In this document: piece by piece, positions 1-7,004 of the stretch
Layout of the letters: every line of letters begins with the position of its first letter
Position numbering within the stretch: position 1 is the first letter of the stretch
Source: Rhodospirillales bacterium
GTDB lineage: Bacteria; Pseudomonadota; Alphaproteobacteria; Acetobacterales; Acetobacteraceae
NCBI GenBank assembly: GCA_025351925.1
Contig: JANXVC010000125.1
Coordinates: forward strand, 1-43,975
Reading direction: 5' to 3'
Length of the DNA stretch: 43,975 nt
Notes under the pieces: model-generated
Databases searched by the model: none
The model's input: only the letters and a program-made list of their open reading frames with translations
Told to the model about the DNA's origin: nothing
Position numbers and translations under genes: made by a program

Positions 1-395
1 CCGTAGCCGGTGTCGCCGGGCTCGCCGTTTGGCAGCACATTATTGTGCATGGAGCCGACCCAGAAGTTGCCGAGCGGGTCGGCGCGGCCGTCGTTCAGCC
101 GGACCTGCGGCCAGCCCGGCAGGGCAAAGCCGTGCTCTAGCCGCGTATCCGTCTCCGGCCGCCACAGCAGCAGGCGGGAGCCGAGCGCCACCAGCATCGT
201 GCCCGGGCGGTTGGTGAGCGCCAGCGCCACGACCGGCTCATGGAACAACCAGGTATGGACGGCGCCGCCGACCGTGTCGAGCCGGTGGATCAGGAAGCGG
301 TTGATGTCGGTCCAATAGACTGCCGCCTCGTCTGCGTTCCAGACTACCCCCTCGCCGCAGCGGTCGCCGGTTGGAGCAATGCATTCTATAAGCAT
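1..395 (-). CDS. SMP-30/gluconolactonase/LRE family protein (N-terminal part, runs off left edge)
   Basis: I read this gene by hand on the minus strand; it is not in the ORF track because it leaves the window. It starts at an ATG (395-393) preceded by GGAAG seven bases upstream, and an in-frame TAG lies upstream. The 131 visible residues contain CGEGVVW (around residues 13-19), whose Glu is a divalent-metal ligand in the SMP-30 family, YWTDI (27-31), and LNDGRADPLGNFWVGSM (100-116), the conserved Asn/Asp segment of the six-bladed propeller. Family members are metal-dependent lactonases acting on sugar lactones, usually cytosolic. The C-terminal half, with the catalytic Asp, is outside the window, so substrate and completeness cannot be judged. 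The plus-strand ORFs in this stretch are shadows. Confidence 0.85.
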   Translation of the reverse strand, partial: MLIECIAPTGDRCGEGVVWNADEAAVYWTDINRFLIHRLDTVGGAVHTWLFHEPVVALALTNRPGTMLVALGSRLLLWRPETDTRLEHGFALPGWPQVRLNDGRADPLGNFWVGSMHNNVLPNGEPGDTGY

Positions 396-458
396 GGCGC
401 AGCTTCCGGCTGTCTGCTGGGAGTCGTCAAGCCCAGCCGCCGGTTGCTATGACGCGAG

Positions 459-480
459 CTGACAGGGTCAGATATGTCAG
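459..480. promoter_or_regulatory. Inverted repeat CTGACA-N10-TGTCAG, candidate operator
   Basis: Perfect 6-bp arms separated by 10 bases lie in the short region between the divergent SMP-30-like gene and the 77-aa gene, about 65 bp upstream of the SMP-30 start. The arrangement resembles a site for a dimeric regulator. No regulator gene is adjacent within the window and the arms are short, so chance is possible. Confidence 0.3.
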
Positions 481-590
481 GGCGCGCGAGAATGTAAGCT
501 TTTGTTAGGCTCCGGATTGGAAGCCTGTTATGGCTGTCGGGTCCCTCCTGAGATAGGACTGCACGCTGGATCTTTTGGAGTATAGCGCAA

Positions 591-824
591 GTGACGCAGC
601 ACGCTGGCGAAAGCAACGGGCCGGGCCGGGCCACGCAAACATCCGACGCCGCAACGCAGGCTTCGGCAAACGGCTACAGCATAGCCGTGCGCCGGAACGG
701 CCCGGCGGTGGAGATCACGCTGACGGCCAGCAATGACTATGCGAGCATGGAACTGTATGACAGCCTGATCCGATCGATCAAGGCAGGCCACCTGCGGTTC
801 GAGATAGACGTCGCCCGTCCCTAA
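591..824 (+). CDS. Small hypothetical protein (77 aa)
   Basis: Starts at GTG, with GGAG ten bases upstream (577-580). The first 25 residues are low-complexity and polar (Thr/Gln/Ala-rich). The remaining 50, beginning GYSIAVRRNGPAVEITLTAS, look like an ordered alternating beta-strand/helix domain and end in LRFEIDVARP. No Cys pairs, signal peptide or membrane segment is visible. I do not recognise the family. The composition and ribosome binding site favour a real gene over the overlapping minus-strand ORF at 528-884. A long imperfect hairpin begins just after its stop codon. No function is proposed. Confidence 0.6.
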   Translation: MTQHAGESNGPGRATQTSDAATQASANGYSIAVRRNGPAVEITLTASNDYASMELYDSLIRSIKAGHLRFEIDVARP

Positions 825-829
825 GCCGG

Positions 830-900
830 CCAGGCGTTGAGATTTCGGACAGGGAATGCATCGGCGCGTGGCCGCTTGTGCCATGCCCTCAACGGCCTGG
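830..900 (+). other. Long imperfect hairpin downstream of the 77-aa gene
   Basis: CCAGGCGTTGAG (830-841) pairs with CTCAACGGCCTGG (888-900), with one extra G. The enclosed sequence can fold further: AGGG with CCCT, and CGGC-GCGTG-GCCG at 862-874. It begins six bases after the stop codon of the 77-aa gene. No T-run follows, so it is not a classical intrinsic terminator. It could be a 3' end stabiliser, a Rho-dependent end or a structured RNA. Confidence 0.45.
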
Positions 901-1013
901 GGGTACCCTAACCAGTAGTCTCAACAAATAGTTGCATATTACGACTAATTACAAGATGTATCAGCTGTGGTGGGCAGTTAGTCCCCTGGCCATGAACTGC
1001 GATGGTGGATGTT

Positions 1014-1027
1014 CCCTATCGATAGGG
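1014..1027. promoter_or_regulatory. Perfect 14-bp palindrome CCCTATCGATAGGG, candidate operator
   Basis: The palindrome has no loop, so it is a poor RNA hairpin but a good dimer-binding site. It lies about 180 bp upstream of the start of the cyclic-di-GMP enzyme, inside the AT-rich intergenic region, and is followed by TTTTTG. Confidence 0.4.
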
Positions 1028-1208
1028 TTTTTGACTGAATACCCGGGAAATGTCCTAAAATTGCTAGTTTCGGCCTTAAGTTATGTGTTCTTAAGATACG
1101 GTTAGCCATAAATTATTGACCTCTGGACAATGTTGTTTCAGCAGATCATTCTATATACCTCGAAGATGCATTGCATATTTTCGTCAATCTAAGGTTGCAT
1201 TGTTCCAT

Positions 1209-3200
1209 ATGCTCAATGGAAAGAGTTCAGTATCGGCGGCGGTTGGCAAAGCCGAAAACGGTGACCTACCAGCGTCGCTGCTGCAAACAACCTCTGCTTT
1301 CGCAGTGGCGGAGGAGGAACGCCAGCGGTTGCGCACGCTGGCCGCCTACGGTTTGACCGACACGGCGTCCGAAGCCGACTTCGACAATTTTGCCAGCATG
1401 GCCGCCGACCTGTTCCGCACGCCGATCGGCCTCATCAACCTCGTTGGCCTGCAGCACCTCACCGTCAAGGGCCGCTCAGGAACCGCCATCGAGAGCATCC
1501 CGCGCGACGGTGCGTTCTGCACCTACGCGATCCTCGCCGACGAGGTGCTCGTCGTGTCCGATCTGTCTGTGGACGCGCGGTTCACCGACAATCCGATGGT
1601 GACCGGGAAGGCGGGCTTCCGCTTCTATGCCGGGGCGCCGCTCATCAGCCCGCTCGATGGCCGCCGCATCGGCACGCTATGCATCGCCGACCACGTGCCG
1701 CGCCCATCGCTGGATGAGCGCGAGCTCCGGCTGCTGACCGGCCTTGCCGCCCTAGTCATGGACCGGATGGAGCTGCGCCGGGCTGAAAACCGGCTGCGTT
1801 ACCTTGCGCATAACGATGCGCTGACCGGGTGCGCCAACCGGGCGAAGCTTGGGGAGCTGACCGAGGCGGCGAAGGCCGGCGCCGAGCCGACCGCGATGAT
1901 CCTGCTCGACCTCGACAGCTTCAAGCACGTCAACGACACGCTGGGCCATGCAGCGGGCGATGCTCTGCTGGTCGAAGTGGGCCAGCGCCTGACTGCAGCC
2001 CTGGCCGGCCGGGGGACGCTCGGACGGCTGGGCGGCGATGAGTTCGCGGCCCTGTTGCCCGGCCTTGGCGATGCGGCGCTGGCCGGCGATCTGGCCCGCG
2101 CGCTGCAAGGCAGCCTCGATCCCCCGTTCCTGATCGCCGGACGCGAGTTCCGCATCGGCGCCAGCGCCGGCGTCGCGGTGGCCGCCTCATCCGGCGCTGG
2201 GCACCTGCTGGCCAGCGCCGACCTCGCGCTGTATCGGGCCAAGGCGGAGGGCCGCCGGCAGTGCCGCGTGTTCGACGTGGCGATGCGCGAGAAGTATATC
2301 GCCCGACGTGCCTTGGAGGAGGAGGTCGGCCGGGCAGCCCGCAACGGCGAGTTCGAGCTGTATTTTCAGCCGCAGATCTGCCTCACGCGCGGCGCACTGA
2401 TCGGGGCCGAGGCCCTGCTGCGCTGGCGCCATCCCGAGCGCGGCCTGCTGCTGCCGGCCGTGTTCCTGGACGCGCTCGAAGCCGGGTCCATGGCGGGGTC
2501 GGTCGGCGACTGGGTAATCGCGGAGGGCTGCCGGCAGGCCGCTTTATGGCACGCGCAGGGATTGCACCTGCGCGTCGGCGTCAACCTGTTTGACGAGCAG
2601 ATTCGTGCGGGCAAGCTGGAGGACACCGTCCAGGCCGCGCTTGAGCGCTGGGCGCTGCCCGCATCGGCGCTGGAGCTTGAGCTGACGGAGACCATCGCGC
2701 TGCGCCATGACGACGCGCTGCTTGCGCCGCTGCATGCGCTGCACGCTCTCGGCGTGGGCGTGGCCCTGGACGACTTCGGTACCGGCTTTGCCTCGCTCTC
2801 GATGCTGCGGCGCTGCCCGTTGAGCCGATTGAAGATCGACCGCGGCTTCGTCTCCGAGCTTGGCGCCGGGGGCGTGCCGGGCAGCGGCAGCGACCGGAGC
2901 GATGTAGTCATCGTGGAGGCTGTGCTGGCGCTGGGCCGCGGGCTCGGGCTGGGGGTGGTGGCCGAGGGCGTCGAGACCGAGACGCAGGCGGCATTCCTTG
3001 CGGCGCGCGGCTGCAATGAGGCGCAGGGTTTTCTCTATGGGCGCCCCACGCCGGCGTCGCACCTGCTCGCGCCAGCACCCGGCCAGCGCCTGCGTTTCCA
3101 GACCGGTCCGGCCGCCGCGTCGGAGGCTGCGCCCGTCCGGGCGGCCAGCCAGCTCGCGCCGCCCATCAGCCGATACGTGCGGCGGCAGCACCGAGGCTAG
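1209..3200 (+). CDS. GAF-GGDEF-EAL cyclic-di-GMP signalling protein
   Basis: Predicted bifunctional diguanylate cyclase/phosphodiesterase. From the chosen start the order is GAF sensor (about residues 40-195), GGDEF (about 200-360; intact GGDEF at about 275) and EAL (about 375-630). No transmembrane helix is seen, so it is probably cytosolic and senses a small ligand through GAF. The product-inhibition RxxD motif normally just before GGDEF is not visible. The EAL domain keeps EALLRW, the Asn in GVNLF, Glu in LELTET, DDFGTG, LKIDR, VAEGVET and EAQGF, so phosphodiesterase activity is likely. The ORF track begins at a TTG (1116). I prefer ATG 1209, because the upstream 31 residues are Cys/Phe-rich and encoded by AT-rich intergenic-like DNA. 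The gene appears monocistronic. Confidence 0.93.
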   Translation: MLNGKSSVSAAVGKAENGDLPASLLQTTSAFAVAEEERQRLRTLAAYGLTDTASEADFDNFASMAADLFRTPIGLINLVGLQHLTVKGRSGTAIESIPRDGAFCTYAILADEVLVVSDLSVDARFTDNPMVTGKAGFRFYAGAPLISPLDGRRIGTLCIADHVPRPSLDERELRLLTGLAALVMDRMELRRAENRLRYLAHNDALTGCANRAKLGELTEAAKAGAEPTAMILLDLDSFKHVNDTLGHAAGDALLVEVGQRLTAALAGRGTLGRLGGDEFAALLPGLGDAALAGDLARALQGSLDPPFLIAGREFRIGASAGVAVAASSGAGHLLASADLALYRAKAEGRRQCRVFDVAMREKYIARRALEEEVGRAARNGEFELYFQPQICLTRGALIGAEALLRWRHPERGLLLPAVFLDALEAGSMAGSVGDWVIAEGCRQAALWHAQGLHLRVGVNLFDEQIRAGKLEDTVQAALERWALPASALELELTETIALRHDDALLAPLHALHALGVGVALDDFGTGFASLSMLRRCPLSRLKIDRGFVSELGAGGVPGSGSDRSDVVIVEAVLALGRGLGLGVVAEGVETETQAAFLAARGCNEAQGFLYGRPTPASHLLAPAPGQRLRFQTGPAAASEAAPVRAASQLAPPISRYVRRQHRG

Positions 3201-3251
3201 CCGCATAGCCTCGCACACACCCTTAATATCTCGGGACCGCCCTCGACGGGG

Positions 3252-3947
3252 ATGGGCTGCGCCGCTATGGCATCTGCAGCGATCCGCAACCCAACGAGGA
3301 CCATGCCGCCCTTCCTACGCAACGTCGTTATCATCGGTGCGGCGGCCGTGGCACTTGGCACGGCAATCATTGCGGAATGGATAGCACTGGCGCCCTTGGG
3401 CACGCTGCCTCTCACTCCGGCCCGCGTTTTCGATTGGATGGAGCAGCGCCCGCCGGCTAAGCCGAACCCAGTGCAGATGCAGGCCCAGGTCGCTGCTCTC
3501 CTCGCGCGCCCGCTGTTTACCCCGGGTCGCCGGCCCACCACGCTGGACGCAGCGCCCGCATCGGCCAGCGTCGAGCTGCCGCGCCTGGCTGGGGTAATGG
3601 TCAGCGCACAGGGCAGCAGCGCAGTCTTTGCCGGCGCCGAAGGCGGCAAAGCCATCGTGATCGGCACAGGCGCCAGCATCGGCGATTTTAAGGTTCAAAA
3701 GATTGAGGCGGGACAAGTCACGCTGATCGGAGCCGACGGCGGCACGCGCCTGCTCCGACCAAGCTTTGACCCCGGCCGGCTTCCAGCGCGCGCCGATATA
3801 CCAGGACCGAGGAACGCAGCCGTGAACACCATAACCGCGCCAAGGCCCAGGCCTGCCGTCGTCACGCGAAGCGCGCCGCCCGGCCTGGGCAGCACGCGGC
3901 AGCTACGGCCTAGCCCGGCGCCGTCCCGCCAAGGCGCGCCACCCTAA
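3252..3947 (+). CDS. GspC-like (type II secretion HR-domain) inner-membrane protein
   Basis: The protein has one N-terminal membrane helix (NVVIIGAAAVALGTAIIAEW, about residues 25-44). A periplasmic segment follows containing LLARPLFTPGRRP, then a compact domain LPRLAGVMVSAQGSSAVFAG...IGDFKVQKIEAGQVTLIGADGG. This matches the homology-region pattern of GspC/type II secretion system N-type proteins, which link the inner-membrane platform to the secretin. The last 60 residues are Pro/Arg-rich and low-complexity, with no PDZ domain. Starts are possible at ATG 3252, 3267 or 3303; the last gives the neatest short cytoplasmic N-terminus but its GAGGA is very close. No other Gsp core genes lie nearby, so this is an orphan copy. 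The family call is moderate confidence. Confidence 0.65.
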   Translation: MGCAAMASAAIRNPTRTMPPFLRNVVIIGAAAVALGTAIIAEWIALAPLGTLPLTPARVFDWMEQRPPAKPNPVQMQAQVAALLARPLFTPGRRPTTLDAAPASASVELPRLAGVMVSAQGSSAVFAGAEGGKAIVIGTGASIGDFKVQKIEAGQVTLIGADGGTRLLRPSFDPGRLPARADIPGPRNAAVNTITAPRPRPAVVTRSAPPGLGSTRQLRPSPAPSRQGAPP

Positions 3948-3954
3948 GCAGCAT

Positions 3955-5673
3955 CTAGTTGCTGCGTGCCGCAACCGGGCTCAGATCCGGCAAGATGATG
4001 CGGCGGGCGATCAGGTTGGTGCGGTTGGGTGCGGTCGCCACGCCGAATACCGACGTGACCACCTGTTTGTTCACGGCCAGGCCCATGTAGTCGCCAACAA
4101 AATGACCGCGCGCGACTGGTGCGTTGAGGAGGTCGAACGAGGCATCGGTGAGGCGCAGCTCCGAACCCCATCCGCTTCGCGACGCACAGCCATAGACGCT
4201 GGCAGGACTGCAGAACACCGCCCAGTAGTCGGTCAGCTCGGCGTTGCTCTCAGCACTGCCATAGCGGAAGTCGTAGTGGGTCACCACGACCGTCCCGTCG
4301 CCCGCCACCTTGACCTGCGGAACGAAAGCTTGCTGCTGCAGCGCGTTGGCCCGTTCCGGCGTCTGGTTGACCTGCACCGGCGCCGACCAGGTGCTGCCGC
4401 CGTCCAGCGACTGCGAGAACGCTATCGCATCCACGCTGGTGAACCGGATGTCCTGCCACACGACATAAAGCGCGCCGCTCGCACGGTCCACCGCGACGTC
4501 AAAGAGGATAGCGGCGTCGCGGACCGGCTGCTGCTGGTTGGGAGTGATCACGGAATTGCCGAAGTTCAGGCTGACGTAGCTCGGCGTCGCCTCGAAGGTG
4601 TCGCCCTTGTCGGAGGAACGGACGAGGCCGATGCGGATCGCGCCGTTGGGGTCGATCTTGGTGAAGAAATCCGCCAGGCGCCCATCCGGCAGGACGACGA
4701 GCTGGTTGCCGATGGTCTGCGAGTTCGGGCCGGGATCGTAGATCGGTCGCGCCGGCTCCCAGGTCACGCCGCCGTCGGTCGTGCGGGCGAGGTAGGTCGG
4801 GCCTTTGAACTGGACCGGTGCGGTCGCGACCGCGGGTGTGGTTGGACCCTGATCGGGATCGCGCGTCTGCGCCCGCAGCCGCATCATGCGGTCTTGGGCG
4901 TTCATGACGCCGTCGGGGTAATGCACCGTCTGCGCCGGGGCCGCCGCCGCGCCGCCGTCACCCTCGCCGCCGGCGCCGATGGTGAAGTCCTGCAGGCGGT
5001 CCCATACGGCGTAGGCGCGGGTGCTGTCGGTCGGGTCGGCGGTGATCGAGTTTTTGTCGTTGAGGATCTGCGGGTCGGTGTCCTCGATCAGGGTGACCGG
5101 CGCCTCCCAAGTCCAGGCGCCGTCGGTCGAGCGGTTGACCAGCATGGCGTTCCGCCCTTCGCCGCCGGACGGCAGGGTGGGGAACAGCGAGAGCGACATG
5201 AAATAGGCGGTGCCGGTCGGCCCGAAGCTGACCCAAGGGTCCGAGGCGCGCGGATAGATGCCGCCGCTGCAGTTCGACACGCCGCTGGGCAGGGTGACGA
5301 ACCAGCTCTGGCCGCCATCGTCGCTGAGCGCGCCGCGCAGCCCGCGCGAGCCGCCATTCGACCAGCGATCCTGCTGCACGCCGACCAGCAGGCGCGTGGG
5401 TTCGGACGGGTCGATGGCGAGCCAGGGCTCGATGGCGGTGTTGGGAAACAGGTTGCCAGTCTGGTTTTTGGCATCATCCAGTACGCAGCCCGCGAACGCG
5501 CTTTGGTCGGTGACGAGGACCGACGGTTCCAGCGTCTGTGCCGCTGCAGGAGGAGCGATGCCACAGCCGAGCGCCGCGGCACCGACACTGGCCAGCGCCC
5601 AACGGCGCCGGGAGCCTGCCGCTGCCCCGCGCGGCGGCGTTTCGGTTGGACGTTGCGAAGATTTTGGGATCAT
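3955..5673 (-). CDS. Exported Asp-box (BNR repeat/sialidase-fold) protein
   Basis: A signal peptide is visible: GSRRRWALASVGAAALGCGIAPPAAAQ, cleaved after AQ. The mature part carries repeated Asp-boxes of the SxDxGxTW type: SDDGGQSW, STDGAWTW, TTDGGVTW, SSDKGDTF and SLDGGSTW. This is the signature of beta-propeller sialidase-fold proteins. Several Cys suggest disulfides and a periplasmic or extracellular site. Members include exo-sialidases but also non-enzymatic propellers, and I do not see enough to claim sialidase activity. The ORF track begins at TTG (5736); I chose ATG 5673 (MIPKSSQRP), which leaves a normal n-region before the RRR. It converges on the GspC-like gene with a 7-bp gap and is transcribed away from the PLP enzyme gene. 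Confidence 0.82.
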   Translation of the reverse strand: MIPKSSQRPTETPPRGAAAGSRRRWALASVGAAALGCGIAPPAAAQTLEPSVLVTDQSAFAGCVLDDAKNQTGNLFPNTAIEPWLAIDPSEPTRLLVGVQQDRWSNGGSRGLRGALSDDGGQSWFVTLPSGVSNCSGGIYPRASDPWVSFGPTGTAYFMSLSLFPTLPSGGEGRNAMLVNRSTDGAWTWEAPVTLIEDTDPQILNDKNSITADPTDSTRAYAVWDRLQDFTIGAGGEGDGGAAAAPAQTVHYPDGVMNAQDRMMRLRAQTRDPDQGPTTPAVATAPVQFKGPTYLARTTDGGVTWEPARPIYDPGPNSQTIGNQLVVLPDGRLADFFTKIDPNGAIRIGLVRSSDKGDTFEATPSYVSLNFGNSVITPNQQQPVRDAAILFDVAVDRASGALYVVWQDIRFTSVDAIAFSQSLDGGSTWSAPVQVNQTPERANALQQQAFVPQVKVAGDGTVVVTHYDFRYGSAESNAELTDYWAVFCSPASVYGCASRSGWGSELRLTDASFDLLNAPVARGHFVGDYMGLAVNKQVVTSVFGVATAPNRTNLIARRIILPDLSPVAARSN

Positions 5674-5998
5674 GAGGCTGAACTTCCGTATTTGGGTGAG
5701 CCTTCGAGCGTATCGACCTAGCTTCCGATCATTCAAGCAGAATAGATCATGGGAATGGGGGGTTCGACGGGTGGCAACTTAGGCGTTAGTAGATGTTTTG
5801 CTACGTGCAGCAAGCACGCAAGGAACATCTTCACTATGATTCCAACAACATTCTTGCAAATGTTCTTTGTAGCAACGTTTTTTTAGACGCAAAGTTATTG
5901 CATCTTCTCGCAAAAGCGTGAAGGTATCGGCATAGCCGAATTTGGCCGGGCGGCAACATCTCCCGCCTGGCCAAAGCGCTTGGCTTGGTGGCTTCATC
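5674..5998. other. 325-bp divergent intergenic region, AT-rich
   Basis: Separates the Asp-box protein gene (minus) from the PLP enzyme gene (plus). It contains short TTG/GCAA repeats, a T7 run (about 5878-5884) and a small hairpin CGTGC-AGCAA-GCACG (5804-5818). It must contain both promoters, but I cannot place -35/-10 elements confidently. No gene is supported; ORFs in both directions here are extensions of shadows. Confidence 0.55.
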
Positions 5999-6997
5999 AT
6001 GCCAGTAGCAGAGTACGCACCGCGCCCTGCATGGAAGGCTTCGCTCGTGTTCGACCTGCCCGCCCTTGAAGGCACCACCCGCCTCGTCCACGCGGCCATG
6101 CCGCCAACGCCGCAGTATGCCTGGCCGCTGCTGGCGGAACGCACCGGCTGCGAGGTTTGGGTCAAGCACGAGAACCACACGCCCACTGGCGCCTTCAAGG
6201 TGCGCGGCGGCATCGTGTATCTCGACGCCCTGCGCCGCGAGCGGCCGCAGGTTCGCGGCATCGTCACCGCCACGCGCGGCAACCACGGCCAGAGCCTGCC
6301 CTACGCCGCACGCGGCACCGGGGTGGGCGTCACCGTCGTGGTGCCGCATGGCAATTCGGCGGAGAAGAACGCCGCTATGCGCGGCTTCGGGGCGGAACTG
6401 CTGGAGTTCGGCCGCGACTTCGACGAGGCGCGCGGGCACGCAGCACGGCTCGCGGCCGAGCGTCAGCTGGAGCTCGTGCCGTCGTTCCATCCGGACCTGG
6501 TCCGCGGCGTCGCGACCTACACGCTCGAGCTGTTCCGCGCCGTATCCGGCCTCGATACCGTGTATGTGCCGATCGGCATGGGGTCCGGCATCTGCGGCCT
6601 GATCCGCACGCGCGACCTGCTCGGGCTGCAGACCCGCATCGTCGGCGTGGTCTCGGCGGCGGCGCCGGCGATGGCGCTGTCGGTCGAGGCTCAGCGCATC
6701 GTCACGACCGAGACGGCCGACACCTTCGCGGACGGCATGGCCTGCCGGGTGCCCGACCCGGAAGCTTTCGCGATCATCCGGGCCGGCGCCGACCGCATCG
6801 TGCGGGTGACCGACGCCGAGGTGGCGGCTGCAATCCGCGCCTACTGGACGGACACCCACAACCTCGCCGAGGGCGCCGGCGCAGCGCCGCTTGCCGCCCT
6901 GCTGCAGGAGCGCGAGCGAATGCGGGGCCAGCGGGTGGGCGTCATCCTGTGCGGCGGCAACATCGACCTGGAGGTCGCCCGGCGCGTGCTGTTCTAA
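5999..6997 (+). CDS. PLP-dependent threonine dehydratase-like lyase
   Basis: Fold-type II pyridoxal-phosphate enzyme of the threonine/serine dehydratase family. The Schiff-base lysine is in HTPTGAFKVRGG (around residue 62), the substrate loop is ATRGNHGQS, the glycine-rich phosphate loop is GMGSGICG and the C-terminal signature is CGGNID. At about 332 residues it is catalytic domain only, with no ACT regulatory domain, so it is a catabolic-type or specialised dehydratase. EutB-like enzymes of hydroxyectoine breakdown have a similar size, but no ectoine genes are near. The ORF track starts at a TTG (5942); ATG 5999 gives the expected N-terminus. It converges on the CoA-transferase gene with a 7-bp gap. 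Likely products are a 2-oxoacid and ammonia. Confidence 0.85.
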   Translation: MPVAEYAPRPAWKASLVFDLPALEGTTRLVHAAMPPTPQYAWPLLAERTGCEVWVKHENHTPTGAFKVRGGIVYLDALRRERPQVRGIVTATRGNHGQSLPYAARGTGVGVTVVVPHGNSAEKNAAMRGFGAELLEFGRDFDEARGHAARLAAERQLELVPSFHPDLVRGVATYTLELFRAVSGLDTVYVPIGMGSGICGLIRTRDLLGLQTRIVGVVSAAAPAMALSVEAQRIVTTETADTFADGMACRVPDPEAFAIIRAGADRIVRVTDAEVAAAIRAYWTDTHNLAEGAGAAPLAALLQERERMRGQRVGVILCGGNIDLEVARRVLF

Positions 6998-7004
6998 GCC
7001 GCGC

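Larger units (their letters stand above)
825..1208. other. 384-bp intergenic region, AT-rich, with a hairpin and a 14-bp palindrome
   Basis: No credible gene lies here. It holds a long imperfect hairpin (830-900) and the perfect palindrome CCCTATCGATAGGG (1014-1027). From about 905 it becomes clearly AT-rich compared with the flanking genes, which fits a promoter region for the GAF-GGDEF-EAL gene. I could not assign a convincing -35/-10 pair. The TTG-initiated N-terminal extension of the downstream ORF (from 1116) falls in this AT-rich part and is probably not translated. Confidence 0.6.

Noticed and set aside
1116-1208. TTG-initiated 31-residue extension of the GGDEF-EAL protein
   Set aside because: Encoded by AT-rich intergenic-like sequence, has no ribosome binding site and does not resemble a domain; ATG 1209 is preferred.
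4102-5721. 539-aa plus-strand ORF
   Set aside because: Shadow of the Asp-box protein gene. The translation is Arg/Ala/Val-rich with no domain pattern, while the minus strand has a signal peptide and Asp-boxes.
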